Of a stretch of 64,000 bases of DNA, positions 25,101-34,915 are shown one piece after another (the first letter of the stretch is position 1; each line of letters opens with the position of its first letter). The notes below the pieces were generated by a model that worked only from the letters and a program-made list of their open reading frames with translations, did not search any database and had not been told where the DNA came from. Position numbers and translations under genes: made by a program. Location of the stretch: positions 2,356,001 through 2,420,000 of the forward strand of contig JAJQJQ010000017.1 in the NCBI GenBank assembly GCA_028622995.1. Direction: 5' to 3'. The stretch comes from Panagrolaimus kolymaensis (Eukaryota > Nematoda > Chromadorea > Rhabditida > Panagrolaimidae).

Positions 25101-28100
25101 GAAGGAAAATGATAACTTATAGTTCCTGTTAAAAAAAATAATTCTTTGAAACGACTTCTGTTTTGGCTTGTTGGTTACATATTTTCGTAATGTTGCCTAT
25201 TTTCTTGACTTTTTTTAGCACCCCCGCCGCCCTTTAAACTTTCTTTAATGGCACTTTAAAAGGCAAAACTTCATAGACGTTACACAATTTTCCTCTTTTT
25301 TTTTATCCCCATTGTTCTTCCCCGCGTCATAATATGGATGGAAGAAGCGAACAAAAGCAACATCAACTTGGGGAAGGTGCAAATGCTTTATGAATGGATC
25401 ACATTACTTCATCACGACCTCGACTTTGACTTCGGCTTCTTGACGCAATCTCCGTTATATGAGAATGCCAAAGATAGCCTTTTCGTGTTTCCTCGCCCTT
25501 TAAATATATGGAGATCATTTATTTTATATCCAAAAATGTTAAATATTTTTAATATTTAAAAAATACGAATTTCTTGGTTTTACCAACAAAAAAAAGTTGT
25601 TCAGAATTTTTCTACCAAAAGCAAAGTTCTCTTATATTTGATCTTTGGAAGGGTGACCTGCGTCATAACTTTCCCGTGATAAGAATTTTTTTCGTGTTAT
25701 GTTTTGATTTGTTTTAATTAAAAAGAGTTTAATTTTAAGATAATGGGTAAAATATATATTTTATTATTACTTTGTTTTTATTTTGGAGTATTTTTGGGAG
25801 AGGCCCGTCCATTCGAACCAGAATATGATAATCAGGAAAAAATTATGGAAAAATCAGAAAGTCTAGAAAATGCTGAAGCTGAAGTTGAACCTGCACTTTT
25901 GTTATTAAGACATATGTGGCAAAGTGTACAGGTTAGTTAATTTTAGGGTAATTTATTTTACTAAAGAACCATTTTTTAGGAGCTTAAACGAAAACAAAAT
26001 TCGGAGGATACCCCTTCATTCGGACAAGGGTTGTCTCAACAACTTGATGTTTTGCGGAAACTCAACCGACGACAAGCTTTGAGGCGTCGAATTGAACATG
26101 CTTTAGAAGAATCGGAATATTATGATCCCACAGACGAAGAATCGCCTGTCGAACAAGAAAAAGTTTTCCATCATTCCAAAATGGATCCCCATTTTCCGTC
26201 GGAAACAAAATCACCATTATTTTTGTTATTAACAAATACGCCAGGGTCCCAAAAATAATTTTTATTTTTGTTGTTTTACCAAAAATTCATAATTTGTTGC
26301 TAAGAATCTTAGCGCCCAAGAACAAAGTGTTAATTTAATGATCTCATTTTGTGTTTTTCTATTTCTTTTAAATGACTGTAAAAATTGGCTTTCAAATTTG
26401 CTCAAAAATTAATTTATGGATTTTTTCTGTGTCATTTAGTTTTTTGTTATTTGCAAAAAAATGAACAAACCTTGATTGGAGTTGTTCTTGATTATATCGA
26501 GCTCGAACAAGGAAGAATTTAACATCGGCGAGAGCTCGCATGAGATCTGATTTATCAACGGGATGACGAGTTTGTGAATTATACCATCCATTTGTTTCAA
26601 GAATAGGTATCGTAACACTTATATTTTCACGAGGGAAAAAGTTGATTCGAGAGTAATGTTCCAATCTGATACCGTTTCCCTAAAAAATGAAACTTATCGT
26701 GATACTAATTTTTATATTTTAATGAATATTAATTACTTCAATAATGACATCAGCAACGGGTGTTGGATGTCCACCTTCTCGTTGAGGAACAAAATAAACA
26801 TAATAATGCAAATTTCCGCCATAATTATTTAATAAATTTCCACTAAATGGTGCTGGAGCTTTCCAATAATAAAGTGAATTTTCACGCTCAAAATCACTTG
26901 AAGTAAAAATTAAAAGGTCACTTGAATTGGATTGGGGTTGAACATTTTCAACAAAATTGTGAAGTCCTGTCAAATTCCAATTTGCAGGGCTTGAAAGCTG
27001 TAATTTTTTTTCTTTATTATGATTTTTTAAATAATGAATTTACTTTTCCAACAGCCCAATTTCCTTCCTTACATTCGGTTCCTTTACCAAAACAGAAACA
27101 TGGTTGACAACCTTGTGGATTATTTGGATTTAAAAAAATTGTGCCCGCTTTACATTGATCACAATATTTTCCTACAAAGATAAGATTATTAGTTATACAA
27201 TTATACAGATAATACTAATTCTAAAGCAAAATGAATTTGAAATTTGAATTCCATTATTTACTTATTAAACAATATACTCACAGAATCATGAAAATTTAAA
27301 TAATTAAAAAAACAAACCTTCAACATTTGATTTACAAAGGCACTTTTCTTCTTCACATGTATCAAAATTTAGAGAGCCAGCGGGGTTGCATGGACAAGGC
27401 TCACAAATGGGGTAATTTCTATAATAAAAATTTGCTAATTGCAAAATAAATTTATTTTTTATTTTCACCTAAACCCAGGAGCACATTTTTCACATCTTCG
27501 ACCTCCAAATCCTGGCTTGCAAATGCAATCACCAGGTCGATGACCATTGAATGCAGCAGTTTCATCTCGAACACATTCGTTATGTTCAGAGCCAAGAGTA
27601 TCACAATGGCATGGTACGCAAGCATTATGTTGATAATGGGAAACATTTGAAGGACGGTAAAAGCTAGTTTTACATTTTTCACAATTAATTCCTAAAAAAC
27701 GCCAATTAAGCAATTTCCAAGCCAAACCACATTTGAGAGGGAAAAACGATTCAAATGTCCCATTGCGACCTAATAGGACACAAAATGATTTTCCAAGTTT
27801 GTAAAACATGAGAGAGCTCAAGATCCAAATAATTAACAAAACGTTTATTTTTTTTGCTTATAATAAATATTTTTTGCATAAGATTTAATTATCTTTGACA
27901 TGTTTTTTAATTTCAAGGAAAAGGATTTAATAATTTGCTATTAACCTTTTTATTTTTAAAGATTAATTGGTAATCCTATTTTTTTATCAACATACCTTCA
28001 GTGTTATCACGACAATCAACACATCGACCACCACCTTCGTAAATTCCATCAGGAGTAACAGAAAGTTTTTGAGTGGCAATTGATTCATCATAAACGCATG

Positions 28101-30076
28101 AATCTGCATGATTAAAGCATTGACAAGCTTAAATAAATATTTTTTAATTTTCTAACAATTATTTGATGATGAAAAATAACTCACCTTGACATACGTTTGG
28201 ATGAGCGTGTGTTCCAGGTTGCCAAGGAAGCTGATTATAAAGTGGACAGCATTCATTACAACTTTCACCGCATGTGTTGTGACTAAAAGTTGAGCCTTGA
28301 TCAGCAAAGTTGATTTAATTTAAAAAAGGAAAAAATATCTGCTCAGTTGTCTATTAAAATAGTAAATTACATTATATTAGACAAGCTATCCTATATTAGT
28401 TTCCATTATCTTAAAATAAATATTTTGGGTATTTGACGTCATTTTTACTTTAAAGGAAAAAGGGCTTCAAAATTCGGTATAAAAACAATTAAGAGCAAAA
28501 TATAATGTGTTCAAAGATATTCTCTTAAATATCAATGACAAAAACCATTACAAATTGGACGCTGAGATAAAAGAATTATTTACAAACGGATTTCTAGAGT
28601 ATCCTAATGATCCGGCCATTATACATTGTATTAATGCGATGAATCGAAAAATCATAAACAAACAATCATAAAAAACAGAGATCCATATACATATTATTAG
28701 TATCAGCTAATTAAAAATCGTGAGATTTAACGTGATTATTTTTTTGGTTAATACATATTAATATCAAATTCCAATCCTAACTATGGTTTTATGAAATTCG
28801 TATTAAAAATTTCCTTACCGACATTCGCATCGAAATTGTCCATGAACTTCTTCAGGTGGACATGATTCCGCATGACCATAACAAATGCATTGACCTCCAA
28901 TACTGATATCTTTGATGGAATAAAAATATCGACGTGTTACAGATTGATCAAGTTTTTGATCTCGATTATTAATAATCATTAAGTCAGCGTTGAGAGTTCG
29001 CAAAGAAATTAAACGAAGTCTAACAAATCGAGCACGGGTAAAATTTTGTAAAAGTTGAGTTGGATGATCAGCTGATGGACGTCCATTAACTAGGGAAGTA
29101 TGAACTTCCCCATTTTCGATAGGATCCAAGCGAGAGAAGAAAGAAGTGCAAATAACCTCATCATCAGTAGAAAATTTGGGAACTCCTCGAGATGCAGGAA
29201 CTCCAAAAGCTTTCATACATTGAGCATCACTGGTTGCATAATATTGCCATGGAAAATAGTTCGCTCCATCAAGGGATCTTTCAAGGGTCCATGTGCCAGG
29301 GCGTGGAGCATTGCCTGCTTTAACAATCACATATGCAATTTGATATTCTTGTCGAAGATCGAGAGTGATATTAACCTTTTCAAATGAAAGGCCATTTGCC
29401 AGCGATGGAGATTGCCACCATCTTGGAGTTCCATCAATCGCATATTCAATTGGATGGTTTTTAAGATGATTATTTGCATCACATATATCGCATTGAGGTG
29501 CTCGAGCGAAAACATGTTCAACAAGTTTACAGTAATATTCAGGTCCATGTTGACCGCAAGTTGATGTTGCGCGAATATCAGCATGAGTGGCAAGATTAAA
29601 AATGTTTGGAAAGAGACCGCGTTCTGAACAAAAAAGAAAGGTTAATTATGGCTTAGAAAAATTGGAAATTATAAATGATATTGTAAAAATGTTTTTAGTG
29701 ATTTAATGAAAAAATAATAAAAGAAATGGTTACAGCAACTTAAAAAAGCAGTGAAAAAGAGCGAATGCTTTTTTAATACCATTTGTTATTTTAAAAAGAT
29801 ATTAAGTCTATCCTATTATTTTTAGATAATGGCGAATCAAATTAACTCAATCAAATTTTATGAATCATAAATCTAAATTATTTTAAATAAAAAATTGCAG
29901 CTGTTTGTAGCAAACATAAGTGACTTACCACCTTTCCCTGCACTAAATTCTTGATATCTTCCATCATCGCTTATATAATCTTCCTCATAATTATCATTAT
30001 CGTTTTTGACCCTTTGAGTGAGAGTTGATCCAATAAAAAGGGTTAAAAACAGCCATTGGCCCCAAATGGACCTCAT
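7147..30076 (-). CDS. epi-1: Laminin alpha chain, alpha-3/5 (EPI-1) type, 26 exons, 3281 aa
   Basis: A basement-membrane laminin alpha subunit, secreted and assembled with beta and gamma chains. A signal peptide ([19 protein letters not shown]) is followed by the LN domain (~50-300), LE repeats, a IVb-type domain (~546-702), more LE repeats (CxCx ... GxxCDxC), an L4/IVa domain (~1290-1500), LE repeats to ~1694, coiled coil I/II (~1700-2280) and five LG domains (from ~2285, ~2465, ~2640, ~2905, ~3100), ending PDGCPLI. A Ser/Thr-rich linker separates LG3 and LG4. The presence of IVb together with IVa places it with alpha-3/5 chains, that is EPI-1 rather than LAM-3. Exons, 5' to 3': 29929-30076, 28819-29623, 28185-28282, 27996-28127, 27469-27691, 27318-27418, 27044-27171, 26737-26997, 26471-26679, 24300-24462, 24107-24229, 23642-23849, 23108-23268, 22590-22887, 22322-22451, 21859-22274, 20723-21813, 20192-20356, 12593-12815, 12406-12543, 9424-12356, 9039-9376, 8901-8980, 8658-8786, 8205-8343, 7147-8152. 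Introns hold four other genes. Confidence 0.95.
13505..14638 (-). CDS. Unknown nested protein, 327 aa, four exons
   Basis: Exons 14412-14638, 14010-14357, 13829-13956 and 13505-13785 join in phase with GT-AG introns of 44-54 bases. I do not recognise the family. The N-terminus ([20 protein letters not shown]) carries EWHQxKxMG, which recurs in the divergent neighbour at 14743. A Pro-rich linker ([10 protein letters not shown], ~residues 82-93) leads to a helical region ([18 protein letters not shown]). The C-terminal ~90 residues are charged, with an odd Trp-rich pattern ([17 protein letters not shown]). No signal peptide or membrane segment. The start is the first in-frame ATG, 104 bases from the start of the divergent gene. 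It sits in the same transcriptional direction as the host laminin intron. Function unknown. Confidence 0.75.
14639..14742. promoter_or_regulatory. Short shared region between two divergent nested genes
   Basis: The start codons of the genes at 14638 (-) and 14743 (+) are 104 bases apart, so both 5' leaders and any core promoter must share this A-rich stretch. This is inferred from gene arrangement only; no specific factor site was recognised. Confidence 0.4.
14743..16333 (+). CDS. Nested protein with ParB/sulfiredoxin-like motif, 487 aa, three exons
   Basis: Exons 14743-15148, 15223-15844 and 15898-16333 restore one frame. The N-terminal ~135 residues resemble the ParB N-terminal (ParB/sulfiredoxin) fold. 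[14 protein letters not shown] strand with [16 protein letters not shown] helix is followed by [17 protein letters not shown], matching the family pattern y-x-iidGxhRxxAlk, then [15 protein letters not shown]. In bacteria this domain binds CTP or acts as a nuclease; what it does here is unknown. The middle part has [10 protein letters not shown] (shared EWHQxKxMG with the divergent neighbour) and [17 protein letters not shown]. The C-terminal exon has a basic patch (SRKRRR) and ends in an acidic tail with SKKIKRN, consistent with nuclear location. No signal peptide. The first exon boundary has an alternative (a GC donor at 15145), so junctions should be taken as tentative. Confidence 0.7.
16334..16981. 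other. Spacer between nested genes, with candidate trans-splice acceptor
   Basis: It contains AATAAA at about 16418 after the upstream gene. TTTCAG ends at 16977, four bases before the ATG at 16982, in the position expected for spliced-leader addition. No coding signal otherwise. Confidence 0.45.
16982..19774 (+). CDS. Nested GIY-YIG nuclease-like protein with five GATA-like zinc fingers, 764 aa
   Basis: Exons: 16982-17235, 17285-17686, 17740-17955, 18113-18264, 18315-18871, 18927-19109, 19153-19329, 19376-19558, 19604-19774. Exons 1 and 2 encode diverged copies of a helical module ([13 protein letters not shown] / [13 protein letters not shown]), both ending LFSP at the same splice phase; exon 3 starts with the same PEIK. 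An acidic stretch [11 protein letters not shown] resembles a SUMO-interaction motif. The GIY-YIG-like domain has VYALL, CYLGRT, PRLSNH, the catalytic-position Glu in [11 protein letters not shown], and a later Asn ([10 protein letters not shown]). Five Cys4 fingers follow (CxxC or CxxxxC, 13-19 residues, CxxC), the last resembling GATA fingers ([13 protein letters not shown]...CNTC); fingers 2-5 begin [13 protein letters not shown], each on its own exon. The 18265-18314 intron has a poor acceptor; the alternative is a one-base indel in the A10 run at 18292. A nuclear nuclease is inferred, not shown. Confidence 0.75.
19775..20191. other. 3' flank of the GIY-YIG gene within the laminin intron
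   Basis: AT-rich with AATAAA near 20020; no further gene signal. The minus-strand donor for the laminin exon lies at 20186-20191. Confidence 0.5.
20357..20722 (-). other. Laminin intron (366 bases) without further features
   Basis: It lies between laminin exons 20723-21813 and 20192-20356. A somewhat GC-richer stretch at about 20527-20560 is not coding in any convincing frame. Confidence 0.5.
24463..26470 (-). other. Laminin intron of 2.0 kb carrying a nested plus-strand gene
   Basis: The intron separates the last part of the IVb domain (exon 26471-26679) from the following LE exon (24300-24462). It contains the small secreted-protein gene at 25743-26258. The part 24463-25742 shows no supported gene; an open frame at 25338-25559 lacks splice or domain support. 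Confidence 0.8.
25743..26258 (+). CDS. Nested small secreted protein, neuropeptide-precursor-like, 155 aa
   Basis: Two exons, 25743-25931 and 25980-26258, join in phase 0 across a 48-base GT-AG intron. A clear signal peptide ([21 protein letters not shown]) is followed by an acidic segment ([18 protein letters not shown]), a helical [17 protein letters not shown], and an amphipathic basic stretch ([20 protein letters not shown]) bounded by basic clusters that could be processed by convertases. The C-terminal part is polar and lacks cysteines, so it is not a disulfide-rich peptide. TTTTAAG ends 3 bases before the ATG, a candidate spliced-leader acceptor. It lies inside a laminin intron on the opposite strand. 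The LDVLR-plus-helix pattern is faintly like CRF/DH44 peptides, but there is no amidation Gly, so no family is assigned. Confidence 0.65.
28283..28818 (-). other. Laminin intron (536 bases) holding a diverged gene fragment
   Basis: The intron follows the first LE exon end (ECR). Unlike most laminin introns (about 50-270 bases) it is long because it carries a plus-strand piece related to the GIY-YIG gene (28506-28671). Confidence 0.8.
28506..28671 (+). pseudogene. Diverged fragment of the nested GIY-YIG/zinc-finger gene
   Basis: Bases 28506-28596 align without gaps to 18640-18730 of the GIY-YIG gene, with 74 of 91 identical by direct comparison. The translation [17 protein letters not shown] parallels [17 protein letters not shown]. 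The frame stays open for about 55 codons to a TAA at 28669-28671, but upstream homology is lost and a stop precedes it. Neither the GIY-YIG core nor zinc fingers are present, so this looks like a truncated duplicate. Confidence 0.8.
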
Positions 30077-32182
30077 GACAAGTTTTTAGGGAAAAAAGAA
30101 AGATATCTGAAAGAGAAGAAAAATTGCAATGGTATGTATTGTTTTAAACCAAAGCTTACAACAACAGCAAAAAAAGAGCAAAAGGAAGAGAAAACGGAAA
30201 GAAGAAAACACGCAATCGCAAACAAAAACTTTTTTCTTTCTCTAAACTGTTTGCATATTTTTTCGACCTAAGTAAGCAGCAGCAGGTTGTTGTACCTTCT
30301 TGCCCTTCTTCTTTTTTCATTCTATCATCTATATTTTAAAGCAGCTTATTGATTTTAGAAGGAATGGCGTGTCCGCCGCGATTTTAGGCAATCGCCACCG
30401 CTCGTTGCCGCCATCATCTCATCATCACTACTACTGCGCAGAAAAAAAGTGTGTTGACATTAACTTTTGCCCAAACATTGACTCGCCTTCTTTTTTCTTC
30501 GTCTTAAAAATGACCCTTTAAAAAAAGTTTTTGGAGATGTGCTTGAAAGGCTGCGAATTTGCTTAAGAGAACAAAAAGTGTTAGCGAACGATAGACAAAA
30601 AAGGGTTCTCTTCGAAAAAGTTTTAAAATCATGAAATGAAATAAATGATTAAAAATTGGAATAAAAATCGTAAAAAAGCGCCGCCAAAACGTAAAAATGC
30701 AATGTTCGCGCTTCTTCTGTCTGTCTTTGGGTTTTCCATTCTAACAATCGCAAAAACAGTCATCATTTTAAAAAATCGGAAAAATAAAAAAAGTGATCGA
30801 CAAAATTTTGTTTTTAAAGGCTTCAAAAGCAGTGCCAGAAAGAATAGAATGATGACTGACTACTATTAACGAGATGATAGCAACCTTTTCATTTTTTCCG
30901 TCTCGTCTGCTTCCCTTTTTTTCTAACAAAAAAGTGTATAATAGTGTTTTTGCAATACTTTTTTAGGCCCAAATAAACAACAACATCAACCGCCGCCGCG
31001 TTAGTATCTTTTTTTATTACAGAAAGACATAACCGATAAGAAAAGAGAAGGAGAGACGGAACCTTGGGTTGGTCAGCATTTAATCAATATGGAAAAAGTA
31101 TAAAGATCCCATACAACTGATTAGAAGGAAAATAAGTGGAATGCCACCACAGTTTGGACCGCAAAGAAATCATCAACGAAACCTGAGTCATTCTCCTTCC
31201 GCAAAACAAAGAAGAGAAAAAAATTGATGAGACTAATACTAACAGCAAAAAAAAATTGCTCAAAAAAGTAAGAAAAATACGTTCATCGACATTTTTTGAT
31301 GTGAGCGCAAAAAATATTTTTTTGCCAACGATGATAGCAAGAATAAAAAAATAAAAGATGAGAGAAAAAATATTATAGGAAATATTTTAAAGGTCAAAAA
31401 GAAAGTAAGCTTTCTTTGTTGGCTATTTTTTTATTTAAAAATATATGCGTTTTTTGGGAAAGAAAGGAAAATAGATAAATTATGTAAATATGGTTTCTAT
31501 TGCTAAGCTAAAGAAGGAGAAAAATGTGTGTAACTGGAAATAAAAGATTTTTAATTGTGCTACAAATGACAAAAAAATGAGATTGGTACACAACTATACT
31601 AGTGCCAAATAAAATGCACCATAAAAATTAAGAAAGATGACGATATAATTTAAAAATAAAGTTTAAAAAATAGCTTTGTTTGAACAACATCAACCATGTA
31701 AAAAGAAGCTTTAAAATTAACTATTTAAATTGTATGGAATCTTTAAAGCATGTTTAATCCTTTAAAATTTTAGAAAGTTTTGAAAATTATCCATGTAAAA
31801 ATATTTGCAAGCAAGAGAATGATTTTTTATTAAAGCATTATGACCTGTTGAACTTCTAATCCGAAAATGGGAGGCATTCAAGATTGAATTCAACTTGGCT
31901 TCTTAGTAATCAAAGTTGTCGTCATAATAATTATATCCGGATTTTTTAAAGGTATCGTTGCTTTTGTTTTTAAAAATTAAAAAACCATGGATAGAACTGG
32001 ACAAACAAATTAAACGAAGTTTTACCAGTCATTCAAACAAACCAAGTACTTTTGCTTCTTTCCAGACTTCTAATTTTGAATTTTCGATTATTTCCCCGTA
32101 TATGCAAGTACATAAAAATTATCAGAAAAGTTTATTAATTTTTTTTCAAACAACAAAAAAAGTAAAGCATAAAAATTTATTA
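30077..32182. other. Upstream region of laminin and 3' flank of the dehydrogenase gene
   Basis: About 2.1 kb, AT-rich with purine-rich tracts and a CCGCC-containing stretch near 30985-31005. It should hold the laminin promoter (reading leftwards). No coding frame with splice support was found; a plus-strand frame at 31958-32497 is antisense to the dehydrogenase exons. Confidence 0.5.
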
Positions 32183-34316
32183 TTAATGTTTTTTAGAACG
32201 GCCTTTAAAGTGATCCATAGTTTGATTTATTCCGAGATGTTTGGCAGCAACTTGACCCGCTTTAACTGGAAGAAATCCAGAAAAAGCATGAAGCAAATAA
32301 CAAGTTCTTGGGAGAAAAAGCTCTTCTTGATTAGTGAGAATAGCTTCTACAGATTTATCGACAACATATTCAGGTTCCAAAATTGGAAGAAGGTTGGGAG
32401 CACTAAAAATTTATTTCTTTATAAAAGCTTTTTTGGTGTAGTTGTGGAATCAACTTACAAAGTTTCTACGCCATCAAACATTCCTGTATTTATATAATAT
32501 GGGCATATGGTAGTAACTTTAACATCCTTCCCAAGGGCTTGCATTTCAGCTCTCAAACTTTCATTAAATCCTACGGCTCCAAATTTCGAAGCACAGTAAT
32601 CCACTAAACCTAAAATTTTTAAAAGTTTTGTTTGTCCGATTTTATAACGATAGAAAGCGACCTGCGGTGCCAGATTTCCCAGCCATTGAAGCTAATGTAG
32701 CAATATGACCGCTGTTTTTTTCAAGCATTTTGGGTAAAAATGCTTTTGCTGTCTAAAAATGAGTCCTTTCGAAAAGGTTCAAAAAATTTGTTTGTTAAAA
32801 CTAACAAAGAATAGTGATGTCGTATTGACAGCCATGGTTTTAATCATCATTTCATCGCTATTTTCGAAAAGTTTTTTGCCGGATACGATTCCAGCATTAT
32901 TAAATAAAATTTCGACATCGCCGACTTCCTTTTTAACTTTATCAGCGGCATCATAAATTGAATGGCGATCACTGACATCAACGGTGTAAGCATATGCATC
33001 GATTCCTTGAGATTCAAGAATCTCGAGAGTTTCAAGGTTTAACCTTTCATTGATATCCCAACAAACAACTCGAGCTCCAAGTCTACCAAATTCATTTGCA
33101 AATAATCGACCAAGTCCCGAGCCGGTGCCAGTGATTAACACAATTTTGCCGCGTACAGATTTTCGTGATAAAACACCGCTTGGAAGAAGAGCTTTGATGC
33201 TGCCTTCAATTGTGTAATAAAAAAGCCAAAAGAATACCAAAAAATATTCACTTATTGAAGAAAAAAATGCGGCTGCGGGAACTGCAACAAAATTTTTTTA
33301 AATAAAGACAGTTTTGATTTTTTAGACTGAGTAAAAAATAAACGAAGAGTTAATTTGTTAGGCTGAATCATTATTTATTACACCTTTTTACGCATAATTC
33401 ATAAAATTCGCGACAATCTGGATTTTAAAAACCTTGAGAATTTTAAATTTTTAGATGCAAATTATATTATGTTTTATAAAGCACATGCTCATGTCTTAAG
33501 ACTTGAAAACATTTTTAATTGTCTATTTTTATTTATTTTTTTTTTGTGAAAAACAAAATAAACGTGATTCACTTCAAAAATTTTCAAAGTAAAACAATAA
33601 TAAAACCTTTTTTTATTCAATTCCAAAATCAAACCTGATTCTTCAGTCATCTTTGATTTTTTAATTCTAAAAATTTATTCAAACAAATAATTTAGCAGCA
33701 GTTTTTTTATAAATCAATAGGCAACCAAACAAACGCAATATTATGTTGACCCTTTTCAAGAAAGAAAAAATAAGCGTTAATGGAAAAGAAAAAATGGAAG
33801 AAGCAAAGCAGCCAACGACGAACTCTAGTTTAATCGAAGAAAATCAAGACTGTTTTTTGCTCATAGATAACATTTTGGCCAACAAAAAAAGTGGTGCAAA
33901 TAAAAAAATAACATTGAAGTTTTGTTAAACAAAAAAAGCTTAACAAAAAAAAGAGGTGAAAAGAAAGTAATAAAGCAAATGGTTTTTTATGTAAGCATAA
34001 ACGAGTATTTAAAGTTTGAATTCAGTTAAACGCTATTGAGCGCTTGAAAACTTTAGGCGAACAAAAAGGTCGACTATAGTCTAGTTTAGTGAGCTATTTT
34101 GATCGCGTCGAATGAGACTTTGATTTTTTGATAACAAAAATCTTTAATTTTAATTTCAGCTCAGAAACTCAAAGAACATTTAAATTTCTAAACTTATTGT
34201 TGTGTTTTTGAAGAAGAAAAAAAGAAGATCTAAAACTTACTTGTTAAAAGTAACAACGACAATAAAATATGAATACCAGAAAATTCATTTGGAGCTTCAA
34301 GCAATGTTGAATTCAT
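32183..34316 (-). CDS. Short-chain dehydrogenase/reductase, SDR16C (retinol/hydroxysteroid dehydrogenase-like), 337 aa
   Basis: Five exons: 34241-34316, 32806-33281, 32662-32752, 32459-32609, 32183-32402. The first encodes [20 protein letters not shown] and, with exon 2 ([14 protein letters not shown]), forms an N-terminal hydrophobic anchor typical of ER or lipid-droplet SDRs. The Rossmann cofactor motif is [15 protein letters not shown] after beta-2 has an acidic residue that favours NAD(H). NNAG is present, the active-site Ser is in LASMAG, and Tyr and Lys are in DYCASKFG. The [12 protein letters not shown] motif and the C-terminal [15 protein letters not shown] match SDR16C members (RDHE2 / 17-beta-HSD11-like). 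It probably oxidises or reduces a lipid alcohol or retinoid at a membrane surface; substrate unknown. A 959-base first intron contains nothing recognisable. Confidence 0.9.
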
Positions 34317-34915
34317 TTTAATTTAAAATTACCCTTTTGCTTTTTATAAAACCTATAAAAATGGCTGAAATGATACTTTTTACTTTTTCAATGTTCCAAA
34401 TAATTGAATGTTAAAAAACCATTCCCGCGCAAAAATAAAAAAACAGAAAGGAAAAAAGAAGGTCAATGTTCTGATAGATTTTTTGGGAGATATTTGAGCA
34501 TAATTATCCATCATGTGTTCTCTACGAGCAAAGATGAAAATATTTAGTCCCAGACACAATACCTTCGCCTAATTGTTTTTTTTTTTTTGATTTTGTTTTC
34601 ACATTTAAATGGCATATGAGAAGAAAGTGAAAGCGGACGGAAGTATTGTCGACCTTTTTTTCTAACATTCTGCATACTTGTTTCGTTTATACTTCGAAGA
34701 AGAAAAAGAAAACATAAACAGGTTCAGTTTGGACGCATTTGTAAAGTAAAATTTTATACAAAAAAGAGAGAACAAAGAAATAAACAAAATAGTAGAAATA
34801 AATAATAAATAAATAATAAATAAATAATAAATAAATAATAAATAAATAATAAATAAATAAATAAAAATAAAGCCTGAGATTCATGCTCTAGTCTTGCATT
34901 TTATTTTTCTCGACT
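34317..34915. other. Intergenic region with an (AAT/AAAT)n microsatellite
   Basis: It lies between the dehydrogenase start and the stop of the next minus-strand gene. A tandem ATAAATAATAA tract spans about 34788-34866. No gene signal. Confidence 0.6.
34788..34866. repeat. AT-only microsatellite, AATAAATAAATAAT-type
   Basis: Regular alternation of AAT and AAAT units over about 80 bases, close to the 3' end of the secreted-protein gene (stop at 34916). It includes many AATAAA hexamers on the plus strand. Confidence 0.9.

Noticed and set aside
25743..26258. Assignment of the nested peptide gene to the CRF/DH44 family
   Set aside because: Only a short LDVLR similarity; no amidation site and no conserved C-terminal half.
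31958..32497. 179-codon open frame on the plus strand
   Set aside because: Antisense to dehydrogenase exons and introns; no splice signals, domain or normal composition.
34788..34866. Regular repeats considered as a CRISPR-like array
   Set aside because: Simple AT microsatellite without unique spacers, and the genome is eukaryotic.
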